Shown piece after piece: positions 34,515 to 46,602 of a stretch of 64,000 bases of DNA. Positions within the stretch are counted from its first letter, which is position 1, and every line of letters starts with the position of its first letter. The stretch is taken from the NCBI GenBank assembly GCA_035582835.1, contig JAYKAV010000424.1, forward strand, positions 38,259-102,258. Direction: 5' to 3'. The notes under the pieces were generated by a model. It was given only the letters and a program-made list of their open reading frames with translations. It had not been told where the DNA came from and searched no databases. Source of the DNA: Phoebastria nigripes. Lineage: Eukaryota; Chordata; Aves; Procellariiformes; Diomedeidae. The translations under genes and the position numbers were made by a program.

Positions 34515-35078
34515 CTATTTCAGTTGGAAGGGACCTACAACTGCCTGACCAGTTCAGGGCTGACCAAAAGTTAAAGCATGTGGTTAAGGGCATTGTCCAA
34601 ATGCCTCTTAAATACTGACAAGCTTGGGGCCTTGACCACCTCTCAAGGAAGCCTGTTCCAGTGTTTGACCACCCTCTCAGTAGTGAAATGCTTCCTGATG
34701 TCCAGTCTAAATCTCCCCTGGTGCAGCTTTGAACCTTTCCCATGCGTCCTGTCACTGGATACCAGGGAGAAGAGCTCAGCACCTCCCTCTTCACTTCCTC
34801 TCCTCAGGAAGCTGTAGAGAGCAACGAGGTCGCCCCTCAGCCTCCTTTTCTCCAAACTAGACAAGCCCAAAGTCCTTAGCTGCTCCTCATAGGACATTCC
34901 TTCCAGCCCTTTGACCAGCTTTGTTGCCCTCCTCTGGACACATTCAAGGACCTTCACATCCTTCTTAAATTGTGGGGCCCAGAATTGCACAATATTCAAG
35001 GTGAGGCCGCATCAACGCTGTACACAGAGGGATAATCACCTCTTTTGACCAGCTGGTTATAGTGTTTGATGCACTAAC
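34515..35078 (-). mobile_element. CR1 LINE, 5'-truncated 3' portion
   Basis: The left edge (CAGTTGGAAGGGACCTACAA) is an inverted CR1 3' end. The body carries the ORF2 C-terminus on the minus strand and reaches back to about 35078, where the sequence ATAATCACCTCTTTTGACCA still matches the CR1 block upstream of [14 protein letters not shown]. It is a different, older subfamily from the copies at 3358 and 63639. Confidence 0.9.
34570..35040 (-). pseudogene. CR1 ORF2 C-terminal fragment with a frameshift and a stop
   Basis: The clear part is 34643-34999: blocks [40 protein letters not shown] and VVKHWNRLP. Near 34987 the frame changes: LEYC is in one frame and QFWAP in the next, so a small indel has occurred. 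At 34645-34643 a TGA replaces the expected arginine codon after HWNRLP. CGA to TGA is the classic decay of a methylated CpG. Beyond that stop the frame continues as EVVKAPSLSVFKRHL, so the 3' part is recognisable too. It is inactive and lacks the catalytic core. Confidence 0.85.
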
Positions 35079-35361
35079 ACAAACAGTCCTTTTGGACTTT
35101 TGCAGTGAAAGTCCTAGGGTGCGACACGCACATTTTGTCCATAAGGGACCACATGCTCATGTGGTCAAGCTCAATTTGTGTCAGTAAAGGTGGGATTCAG
35201 CTCAAGATTAACAGATCAATATTTAGGTGTCTCAGGTAGACATCCACATGGCTGCTAGGAGCCTTCTAAGTTCCCATTATAGTCAATAAAGATCTTGCCA
35301 ATACAGCTGGTGGAGTCTTAGGGTGACTAAGTGGACTGAATGCCAGTGTCTGCTTTACGGT

Positions 35362-37065
35362 GATCACAGAACAGGATCACAGGATATCTCAGGTTGGGAA
35401 GAACCTCAGGAGGTCTCAAGTTCAACCTCCTGTTCACAGCAGGGCCAGCTCTGGGGTCAGAGCAGGTTGCTCAGGGCTTTATCCAGTCAGGTCTTTAAAA
35501 CCTCCAAGGCTGGAGATGATACCATCTGGGATATCTGTGCCCCAGCTGGATTGTCCTCATTGAGAAAAAAATTTTCCTTATATCCAGTCTGAATCTCTCG
35601 TTTCAACTTATGCACATCATCTCTTATCCTCCTGCCATGCACCTCAGTGAAGAACCTGGCTCTGTCTTCTCAGTAACGTCCCCATAGGAACTGGGAAGCT
35701 TCTGTGAGGTCCACCTGAAGCCATCTCTTCTCCAGGCTTAAAAGTCCCACTCCCTCAACATCTCCTCATAGGGTAAGTGCTCCAGCCCCTGACCAGCTTG
35801 GTGGCCTCCTCTGAACCCAGTTCAGTTTGTTGTTGCCTTTCTTGTCCTGAGTGGACTAAACTGAATGCAGTATCCTGATGTGGTCCAAGAGGTGATTAAA
35901 GGGGGATGATCCATTCCCTCAACCTACCATCTCTGCTCCTGTTAATACAGCCCAGGAGGCTGTTGCCCATCTTTGCTGCCAGGGCACACTGTTGGCTCCT
36001 GTGCAACTCACTGCCCAGCCTGGCCCCCAGGTCCCTTCTGCAGACCTGCTCTCCAGGTAGCCCCCAGCCTACATCACTGCAGGGGCTTCTTCCTTCACAG
36101 GTGCAGGACTTTGCATTTGTCTTCATTGCATTTCGTAAGTTTCCTCCAGCCTGTCTAGGCCCTTCTGGATGGCAGCCCTGCTTTTGAGCATATCAGTTGG
36201 TCTCCCCAGCTTGCTGTCACCCTGCTGCAAACTTGATGAGAGTGCACTCGGTTGCCTCCTCCAGGTCACTGATAAAGATGTTAGATAGGACAGATCCCAA
36301 GAGGAGAGGACCCCTGCAGTATCTCACTTGTCACAGACATCCAGGTGGAGTACAACCCACTAACTGGGGCCCTCTGATCCTGATCACCCAACCATTTTTA
36401 TACCCATCTAGCTCCCCACTCATCCAAAACATGTGTCTCAACTGGATACAAAAATATTGTGGGAGACTGTCAAAAGCCTTGCTAAAATCAAGGCAAATGA
36501 TATCCATTCCTCTCCTCTCCTTTAATCCACAAATCCAGTCATTTTATCACAGAAAGCTATCAGGTGGGTCAGGAGTGATTACGCATGATTTATGCATGGT
36601 AAATCCATGCTGACTATATTCCCTATCACATTTTTCTCGCTCTTGTGACCAGAAATGTGCTCCAAGAGGATTTGCTCCATGATTTTCCCATGGACTGCAG
36701 TGAGGCTGATCAGCTTGTATTTCCTTTTGGCCGTTTTCGAAGATGGGTGCCATTCTTCAGGTGTTTGAGACCTCCCCCATTTTGCACAATCTTTCAAATA
36801 TGATCGAGAAAAGCCTTGCAAGGACATTAGACAGTTCTCTCATCATCCTTGGATGCAGCTTATCAGCCACAGGGACTTCTATTGCTTGTGTTCTCTCAAG
36901 TAGTCCCTGACTTATCTGCACTGCTGTTCCTTCTCCTCTAACCCTTTCACTAAGCACAGAGGTCTGGGAGACACATATAGTGAAGACTGAGGCAAAGAAG
37001 GCATTGTACACATCAGCCTTAGCTGAAACTGAAGCTGAGATGGCAATAAAGTTGCACAGGGATTG
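35362..37065 (-). mobile_element. CR1 LINE, 1.7-kb degenerate copy reaching into the reverse-transcriptase domain
   Basis: The left edge (GATCACAGAACAGGATCACA, then CAGGTTGGGAAGAACCTCAG) is an inverted CR1 3' end with degenerate octamers. Reading leftward on the minus strand from about 37065, successive CR1 ORF2 blocks appear, spread over all three frames. It is the longest CR1 in the window and the only one that covers the polymerase region. It is much more decayed than the copies at 3358 and 63639. Confidence 0.88.
35400..37020 (-). pseudogene. Decayed CR1 ORF2 (reverse transcriptase)
   Basis: Blocks in order on the minus strand are: ADVYNAFFASVFT at about 37017-36979; MMRELSNVLARLFSIIFERL at about 36840; GKIMEQILLEHI at about 36690; QHGFT at 36612-36598; and the polymerase segment matching 'TSGVPQGSVLGPVLFNIFI' at about 36330-36260. 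At the expected FADD catalytic box the sequence reads Phe-Ala-Ala-Gly and then TGA (stop at 36219-36217), so both catalytic aspartates are lost. Many frameshifts and stops follow, including in the LFSLEKR-like and 3' regions. It is a dead copy, assigned from motif order. Confidence 0.82.
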
Positions 37066-39905
37066 CACAAAGAATGGCTTTGACACCAAGTCTACATAGA
37101 TGAATGTCATCTTGGCTGTGTCACGTGGAGGTGCTAGAACTTCTTAATTAAAAAGCATTGTAAGACTTGTGATGAGCAAAAGAAAACATTTTTCCTTAAT
37201 CACTCTCTCAGAAAAGGCTGAACGGCATTAGATAGAGCTTAAACAAACGTGTTCAAACTAAAGCACTTGCTTCTTGTGAAAACTGTTTGCCCAAAACATT
37301 CAAGTTTGGCAAAGAACTGAAAATAGCAGGAGTCATCATCTGTGACATGAAGAGTTTATTTGCATCTTAATAAAGAAGTGTCTGTCAGCTTGATAGTGCT
37401 TAATGTTGTCCTTTTATTTTTAGCTACCACTTTTGAAACAGCTCTCTCTCGAAACCAGTAGAGAAAATTACTTGTGCCTCCAGGCTCAAAAATATCTCCA
37501 TTACAGTCTATCAGCAACTCCCCACCCAGCCACCCACCCAACTTCAAGTATTTGTAATTATTTTTTGCATTGCCAGGATAATGGCCTTGTTTATTAGTGA
37601 CGGTTACTCAGTGTAAAAGGCGTTCTTCTACTTGTACTTCTACTGCATGCTGAGCAATGCCAGGAATAAATGATTGCTCAGCTCTCATGTTTTATCATAC
37701 AGAAATGTTGTGCAATTTGTAATGGATAAATTTAATGGACTGATCACATACAATGTTTGTGTAATTTAATTTGTTGGGCTGTTTTTCTGTTGGCCTTACA
37801 TTTCTATACAGTTTTTAGTATTTTTAACATTCTGCTCTTTTCGTTTTCTGTTATTAGGATCTTTGTATAGAGGAGTTCTCCTGATTGCCTGCTGCAAACA
37901 TAGTTAAAATTCTAAATTATTCTTCTTTCTCTGTTAAACCTTAGCCTTTACACAAAGGAGAGGAAATGAACGTATTTCCTCAGTTTCTTTACATTAGCCA
38001 TGGAGCTGAAGAAGCTTCTGCTATTTTTAAGGTATTTATGAGACAAAAAGGTATGTTGTTGCTGGGTTTTTTTGCCAAAGCTCTAACAGATGCTTCAACA
38101 TGAATTGCTCCAAAACTTAAAATTATCAGGCAGAGAGCGCTGAGATCTTACGCAATTACATAGAGTTGTTGCTAGAAAAACTTGATCTTCGATTCTTTGC
38201 TTAAAAACTAGTTGGCATTAATACTGCTATGTCCACATTTTTGTCAAGCATATCGGGAATTGCCAATCCCTTTTTAAAATAAAAAGTTATCAAAATGTTT
38301 CAAAATAATGATTGCATTTTTCATTCATTTCAATTAAAAATTTCAATTTAAAAAGTTAGCAAATATTCGTTGCGAAACACTGCTGAAAATGTGTCTGTTT
38401 TATACACTGCCAAGTGTTTGCAGTTTTAAAAACAATTTCAGTATTATTTTCTCAGTACCAAAAGGTCTTATTCTTCCTGCAATCTGTGGCTGATGCTGTA
38501 GACCTAGAACAGTTTTGCTATAAGATGTTTTCTGCAGATTAACATCTTATTGCCTTTTTAATCTCTTGGAATTGGATGAGGATCATTCATATCTACTTCT
38601 CTACTGAAAATGGAGTATTCTCTGAAGAGAGGTTTTAGCGTGGGGTCCTTCAGAATTTATTTTTTCTGGCAGGTTGATTTTTATGGAGTCTGGCAAGTAA
38701 CGGCTTTTACTGAGAGGGTATTTTTCAGAAGCGTTCAGCACCTACCATATCCCAAAGAGATGTCTGGGTAATTGTCTTGGTACTAAAAAGAGAGCAATGA
38801 GAAGAGCAAGGAACTCCTCACCTTTAGAACTGTGGTTCAACAGAGGTGTTACTACCCAGTGCATATTCACTCAAAAGTGCAAACAACAGAACTTGATATT
38901 TGATTTTACTTCTTTTTTACCCTATCCAGCTACAGGGCACCTGGTGCAAATGCCCAACTGTTGTTTTCAAATTAAATGTTAACATTTCCAATTTAAGGTT
39001 AATTGAACACCCAGTCCAAGGCAGGCTACATGACTTTTTTCTGGTTTAATTTCCTATGGCTTAGTGTTGCGGATGGCAGGAACATTAGCCAAGTGAGCTC
39101 CCTCTATTTAAATGTCTTGTCATTAGTTTAATGAGAAGCTATTGCAGTGACTCATTCCCTCTTTCACTCTAAGGCTCTTGCCTTTAAAAACCTGGCAAAA
39201 AGAAGGTGAGGAACTAATAAAAGCAAAATTGAACTGTGTCTCTCCTTCTTTCTTTTTCTCCATGCTCGTCATCGTGGGGTGAGAGCAGGTTGTTAGAGTC
39301 ATTTAACGCTCCGCTCCTACTGAAATGCCTGATGCCCAGCAACTTTTCTGGGAAAGGGGTGCCCAGGTATCTCTGAGGAATTGTTCATCCTCAGAGGGAT
39401 TTCTCTGGGAGGATGGTTAGTTAGACATGAGTGCCCTGTGAGCAGGAATGGTGTGGGAGAGCCGGGGAGCCATGCTTTGCTCTCCCTTTTCCCTGGCAGG
39501 GGTGACTAGCCCACACCCACCGCATGGTGAAGGAGCCCATTGCCCATCTCAGGAGGTCAGACCACAGGCAGTCTGCAGCCTTCCTGGGGATGCAGAGCAG
39601 CTGAGTGGTGTGCACAGAGGCCAGTGCCAGGGCCATGACTGTGATATTCGTCCCTTTCATTCTAGCCCCTTTGAAATTTTTGCAGAGGAAAAACTCACTG
39701 CTCATGTGCTGCTGCCACTGGACAGAACTCAGAGCAGATCAGCAGATCGGGGGGCTCACGTGTCTCGGATGTAGGACTCATCGGGGGGAGGGAGCTACTC
39801 TAGGCTGTCTCATTTAGATCCATGTAGTTAAGGAAGAAATATTTGTATTCTGGAACAAGCGGGTCCACATATAGGATTAATTGAGCATATTTAGTGTGCT
39901 CTATT
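37066..39905. other. Unique AT-rich sequence, no gene recognised
   Basis: No repeat or coding signal identified. 37700-38400 is strongly AT-rich. 39420-39780 is GC-richer and open on both strands for 94-108 codons, without domain-like content. Confidence 0.5.
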
Positions 39906-40375
39906 TCACAGAATCAAAGAAAGGTTGAGGCTGGCAGGCACCTCTGGAGATCATCCAGTCCAACTGGAGAAGGTTGCCTATGACTGTGTCCAGTCAGGAG
40001 CTGAATATCTCCAAGGATGGGAACTCCATAGCCTCTCTGGGCAACCTAATCCTGTACTTGACCACCCTCACAATAAAAAGTTTTTTTCCTATGTTTAAAT
40101 GGAATTTCCTGTATTTTAATTTGTGCCCATTGCCTCTTGACCTTTCACAGGATACCACTGAGAAGAGTTCGGCTCCATCTTCTACTCCCCCATCAGGTAT
40201 TTATATGAGCCTTCTCTCCTCCACTCTAAACAGTCCCAGCCTCTTCTTTTATGAGGGATGCTACAGTCCCTTCACCATCTTTGTGTCCCTTTGCTGGACT
40301 TGCTACAGTATGTCCATGTCCTTCTTGCACTTGGGAGCCCAGGACTGGACCCAGCACTCCATGCACTACTTACTC
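39906..40375 (-). mobile_element. Older CR1 LINE 3' portion with an internal deletion
   Basis: CACAGAATCAAAGAAAGGTT, then CACCTCTGGAGATCATCCAG and CTCTCTGGGCAACCTAATCC, form an inverted CR1 3' region of an older subfamily. After GGTATTTATATGAGCCTTCT the usual stretch of about 30 bases before the CTCTTCTCCAGGCTGAACAG block is shortened. The match resumes through CATCTTTGTGTCCCTTTGCT and CTTGGGAGCCCAGGACTGGA. It ends near 40375. The ORF2 frame is broken in several places. Confidence 0.85.
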
Positions 40376-43311
40376 TGGAGGAAGGTTTCAGGGCAGACAC
40401 AACCTTCACTTGCACTTCCAGTCATACTCCGGTGTGTGGCTGGGCAATGCCCTGGCCTCTCCTCTAAGACACCTCTACCCTTCCTCATCCAGACACAAGA
40501 TATGACAGAGCTGGAGCTTTCCCTCATTTCTTCTGTCAGAAACATTTTATTCTTCCAGCAGAAGCAGCAGCTGTTGCCGGTTTGGGTGAGTGGCTGTAAG
40601 TAGGGATGGATGTGTTTAATTGATGGTTTGAATTGGTGAAGATTTGTCTGCTGAGAGAGTATGAACTGAACTGGTAAGGAAAGCCAAGGCTGCCTAGCTT
40701 CTAAACTGGGACTAAAGGCTCCAAAACATGTGAAATATTTGACAGGAAAAAATAGTTTGGGCAGTTTCACTTGATCCAAGTCAAAGATCAAAAAAGACTG
40801 AGTTGACTAAAAGCAGTCCCTTCTCTCAAGGCCTGTTTGCAGCAGCCACAGCAGATACTTGCATATTTGATACCACTCAGCATCCAAGCTGTATGTCAGT
40901 TCAGATACCAGTGTACAGCTTGGATTATAACCACTGTCAGCTGTAATGCCATTTGTAGGTTTTTTTCACTCGGTTTCCCCTTAGATTCCCTCGTTGCCCC
41001 AGGTGGTAGCTAACTGATAGCCCTCACATGGTATTTGTTCCACTGGGACAAAAGTTTTCGTTGGGTATGATGCAGAATGTGCAGATGAAGTAGAATATTT
41101 GTTGGAGTACTGTATCCCTACTACAAATATCTTTCACTTCCCTGTGTGAATGTTCTTTCACCAGTCTAAGACAAGGGCATCAGAAACCATGTTCTCAGCT
41201 TAGAATCAAACTCAGGGTAAAACTCTGCCTTCACCTGGCCTCATGTAGCACCATTAACTCTCATGACATAATGTATGTAAATAAAAGCAGTATTTCACCG
41301 CACTGTTTTGGAGTATCACTTGGTCACTTTCTAGTTATTATTTTTATCTATCTTTTCCGCTATGTGAGATTTTCCTGACGTAGCTGAAAGTTACACAGGA
41401 CTGGGTTAACAAAACCTAGTTAAACAATGAAGAATATATATTTATCTGAAATAAAGGATAAAAGATAGTAAAATAATAAAATATCTAAACGGGGAGGATC
41501 CCAGGAGGTCCATATCTCAACGTGCTCCTTGCAGTAACACGAGTATCGTCCCATAGAGCTTCCTTCTTTAAAAATGTAATAGGTTGCAAGCATGGTGACA
41601 ACTGAACTCCTCCTTCCTCTCCCAGATAATAGTTTTGCCAGCATGCTGCTTTGGTAAACAAGAAAGATGCAGGACTATTGCCGTGGTAACAGCTGTATGG
41701 ATCCTGTTGTCAGAGATCCCAACAAGAAATGTCTCCCAGAATATTTTTCTCCTTAATCCGCCTTAAATGTCTTAAGGAGGGTAGAAATCACCACTACTGC
41801 TCAGCATTTGTAACGCCATTGCTGCACCCCATGACAGCAGGCCTTGTCTACATGGACTTTTCTGGTTTTAATAATTGACCTTATGTGTCAGGCTGCCCGG
41901 CATGTGTGGCCGCACAGACAGGCATTTCAGTCCAGCTGTATTCTCCTTCCTGCAACTGAGCCAGCACCAGGCTTATGTGCTGTTTATTGAAACACAGCTG
42001 AAAAATTGGAAATCCAAGTGACATCTCCTCTCCATCAACACCACCAGGTGATAGCTAGGCCAGGGAGAAGCCTTTAATGCTTTGAAGAGAAATGTACATG
42101 AAGGGAAAGCAAGATAAATTCACCCAGTCCGGAACAAGGGTGGCTTTGATCCCACAAGCATGCACATGAAAACCCTCATTTTCAGGGAACAGGACCCCTG
42201 TTTAGATTGCAGTGTTTCAAAGGGGATTTAAGGAAACAGACTGGCATTTACAGGGATCAGTTTGGGGGGAGGCAGAGGAAACGTGTCTCCGTGCCGCTGT
42301 TCTATTCACTGTGTGACCACCCAGGTGACAATGCACCTCTTTGAAGAGCTGGCATGATGTGTCAGCAATGGCAAGGCAAGTCCTACCACTGCTTCCAGCT
42401 GTTGATGTGTCGCACATTTCCACAATAGGATTTAAGTTTAAATGAGTGCATTACATAGGTGAAAACAAGTAAGACTATTTGACAAGATTGCAAATATTCC
42501 AGCTGGTACTGTGGTTGTCTTCCCACTCTCCTTGCCTTTGTGGCAAAGAGGTTTTCTGATAGGAGCATTTTCTGAAACAGTTACTTTGTCACTGCACCTG
42601 GTATCAGCACAGACTCATTTATTTTCTCCTGTTTCCTTGTTCTCTCTTTTTTAATATACTTCTCCTCCTTGTCGTTGCTTTGGTCTTTTATTTTCACTTT
42701 CTTCTTCCAAAGCTGCAATCATAAATGTGGAGAAGGCACAGTGGAAATGAACAGCAGGTACTGAGGCAATGAAACACCAGCCATCCTTTCTGGGGGCTGT
42801 TTTCTCAAGATCTCCCCAGTGAGTTGAAGATAACATGTACCTCTGCTTTCTCCAGAGTACATTGCTAGGAAGTATTTCAAACAGGCAATAGCCTTCATAT
42901 CCTTTTGTTCTAAAATTAAAAAGTTATTTCATGGGCCACTTAATAAAGAATACTTTTAGCTGATTGGATTTTAATGAGAGAAAAGGACATTAGGAAGTTT
43001 GTGCCGAGGGGTGCTATATAAAAATAAATGACTGGTGTGAGCTATATTTTCCCTCTAATTAGTACTCTTCATGGGTGGGTAGTGTCAAAGCAGTGGGAAA
43101 TGCAAAGACTTCAGGAGCTCAATATGAATTCAATATTACTATTTGAGCAAGCATCTGACATAGCACTATATAATCAAAGCATCCTCCAGCTCTGCAACGT
43201 AATGAGCAAGACAGGGAAAGGTCTAAATAACACATAAACATCACTGACATAGCATTTATACTATTTCTGAAAAGTAGAATTCCTCCTTTTCAGAAATTAC
43301 AGCAGATCTTC
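40376..43311. other. Unique sequence, no gene recognised
   Basis: No repeat or coding signal. Short frames (up to 141 codons, 40366-40791 minus) overlap the CR1 edge or have no recognisable features. Confidence 0.5.
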
Positions 43312-43663
43312 CTAAGGATACCCTTGAATGGCTGCAGTTCCCCAGCTCCTGGCTCCCCACCAGCCCCCAGTACTGCCACATTTTGGATCCTTTTCTCTGA
43401 GGAGCCTCTGCAGTTCATAGAGCCCAGGCAGGACATTCTCGGTTTGATTTGCACTGATGGGAAGAAATTGCTGGATGATGGTGACCAGGAAAGCACAGGG
43501 TAGCTTTTTGGTGCCTTTTGGCATGCTCTTTGGTATCAGCTCCAGCTGCTCCTGCAGAATGGCATGGGTCTCCAATGGCATTTGTCATATGTGCCAGTCC
43601 CACCTGAATGTCTTGCACACCCTGGAGTATCTCAAATGACAGCTTCTCTGGGTTTAGGGAACC
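43312..43663 (-). pseudogene. Possible protein-coding remnant of unknown family, with a frameshift
   Basis: Two adjacent minus-strand frames read like ordinary protein. The first (about 43663-43573) contains LNPEKLSFEILQGVQDIQVG. The second (43581-43312) contains ETHAILQEQLELIPK and then FLVTIIQQFLPISANQ and LYELQRLLREKDPKC, ending at a stop at 43312. Both are amphipathic and helix-like and would join if one small indel near 43575 were assumed; that join is my inference. The segment is also less AT-rich than its surroundings. I do not recognise the family. It could be a processed pseudogene, a real exon misread at one base, or chance. Confidence 0.28.
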
Positions 43664-46570
43664 TCAGTGCTTCTTTTGTGTTGAAATGACTAAACAGAAG
43701 CTTGCCTTAAAAGAATTTTATTTTCCCCTTCTTGTGTATGAAATACAATACCTGACAATATAAACATAAATTTGCAGAAGGCTGCAGTATTGCTACATCT
43801 TCCCTTCCTTGTCCAAGAAGAAATATTCCTAAAATCTGTTCTGCTCTTCTTTTAGCAGTGGTTCCTATGTGCTCCATCACTATTTGTTTATCTTCGGACC
43901 CAAAAGAAGAGGTTCTAACAGCATTCATGAGAGACTATCACAGGCCAGCCTAACCTTTGTCTTCCACCCATTCTAGAAAGAAAAAGAAGGAACACCACAT
44001 GCAGTACTGGTAGTTGCACATTGTAGGCCAAATTTTCAGCCTTCCAGGCTGTTACCACTCTCTTCATTGGCCTCTGTGTTGCAATGAATAAAACTAATAT
44101 TTCAAAGCTATCAAGAGCCCTCCTATACTCATTTTTAACTCTCCCTGTTGAAGAGCAAAATGGAAATGAACAATTATTTTGTGTTGGTATTGCTGTACCT
44201 CAGGAGCCCCAAACCTCAGAGCTTCAGACCTCTGCTGAATTTGACAGCCTCAAAAACTGAACTGGGACAACTTTCTGTAAGAAGAGATTCTGGTACAAGC
44301 TGCCCGTGACTGCTCCCCCGGCCACTGAGCACAGCTGTGTTAGGGGCTGCCGTTCGCTCCTGACTTAGGACCTTAGTGTGTACCCAAAATACAGGGAAGC
44401 TTTTTTTCCTTGAAGTAAATACCTACTTTATCAATTGCCTCCATGGCAGGTGACCCTAAAGGCCTTGACAGGTAGGGCTTATGTATCCATTTTAGACATA
44501 TATTTGGAGGGCCACAAAAGTGCTACATCTGTCTTTCATCTATGCAAACAAGACTGGCTGTTGCTTTAAATGTGCTCCACTGCATAGCTGAATTTTAGAG
44601 ACAGGTTAAGTGCCTAAATTTTGCAGTGATGCTTAAAAATACGCCTGCAAACAGTCCTCAGTAACACTGGAACCTAAAAAAGTGCAATGCACATTTCAGT
44701 AAAGAAGTAATGTTTTGGTTTTACAGAGGGGAAATGAGGACCCTGGGTTGAAACACACATTTGAGTTGTCAGCAGATTAGTCAAGGCAAGCTGATTCTCA
44801 TTGGTGAAAACAGAAATCGGCAAACAGCTACCGTTAACTAGCTTTAACAAAAAGCAGAGGTAGGTCAAACCACCCTCAGGATCTATCTCTGTTTTGGGCA
44901 AAGTGTCCCAACAGTATGCAGGAGTCCAAAGGAATTGCATCCAACTTTTCTGAATCTTAGCCCTGTATCTTCAAACAGTCTGGATGTCTGTTAGAAGAAT
45001 GAGGAATGCTTTTTTCTGATGCTCATGTGCCTGCACGCGCCAGCACAAACACTCAGCTTTGGAGTCTGAGCTCACACCTTCCTTTTGCTATATAAAAATA
45101 AAAGTATGCTAGAATATTAAATGCACATTGCACAATGATAAAACTGTCTGTAAGCAGGCTGCAACATTCACAGACTCCAATGTGTAGAGAGTAATTGCAG
45201 GACACCAGCTGCTACTACGTTAAGAAGCAGATTTCTTCATTTTTTTCTTTTTAAAACATCTGTTCTGTTTATAGAACTCTTCACTTTGAAGATTTTGAAT
45301 TCCTCAAGTATATAAAATAATTATACCTGTCAGTTTCTATTTGATTTACTTGCAAAATTTTTGATACTTTTCTTTTTTATCGTTTCAAATCCCAATAATA
45401 ACAGTAATCAGTCATTTACAGGGCTATGTAAGAAATAACTTTGTCATGTTGTTCCCCACTACAATAATGATGCAGTGTTTCATCAGATTGAACATCATGT
45501 TGAAAATTGTATGAAAATGATAATGGCAACTCCTGATTTCTTTGAAATCTCTGAATCTGAAGAGACCCTGGAGAACAGGACAGATTCTTTTATAATTATA
45601 TCAAGCTGAAGCAAGAGCAATTTCTGTGAATAGAAAGGAGTCATTGGTATTAACACCAGTGAAAACAAAATTTGGCTGGCTGTCCAACAGGGAGAAAACC
45701 CACTGTGTTTCTGCAGTTATTTGTTTATTTTCATTTATTGTTATGTCTACAGTAGCATAACTTTACCAGCAAAATGTGCAAAGGCTCTAGGCCTGCATGC
45801 AAACCTCTGGTCACGTGTTTTAGCGAGATACCACACTGACACAGGATGCTCTTTGGAGCAGGTAGCAGCATGGGCACCTAAAATCTTAATTCCCTCCTCT
45901 AATGTAAGACACCTAACTGAGGGTACTAGATCCCACACTTTGATGCTGCCCATGATGAATTGTAGGCGTCTCCAAGAGTAATTCAGATTTTAGGAGGAGA
46001 TCAATCACTCTGGGAAGGTACCTACCGTGTTCCGATGCCTACAGAGATAGTTGAGGAGAAATATGCTTCAGGTAAGATGATCCTAGAGTTTGATGCAATA
46101 GTACTGAGCCTACATTGTTTTCCTTACATTCACTGTTTTAACTAAATAACTTGTGATATCATTACGTTACACTGTGCTAAAAATATATGTAGTCTATAAA
46201 GAAGGATCCATCATGCAGTAGTGGAATTTATAAGATTTCTTATATATAAGGAGAAAAAACAGTATTTCTAATTTTAAGCTGTTGTACAGGGGAGATTAAG
46301 GCAAGAAAAAATCAAGCAGGAAAAGCAGCATGAAAGTAGCAATGAGAGAAATCTGTGCAGTATCTCTCCACAACAGTCTCCAATATTTTGGGTAAAAAAT
46401 AACAGCTGTCTTTGCATGTCCTGCATGTACAGATCTTAAAGAGAGCAACCAAAAATGTAGAGAAAGGGATAAGATTTCATGGGTCACAGTTACTAGATTT
46501 GTGGTACCCAGAAACAGGGAGACTTGAGGAAGGATTTGAAAAGGGAGGATGAAACTTTCAGGGTGCCAAG

Positions 46571-46602
<32 letters not shown>

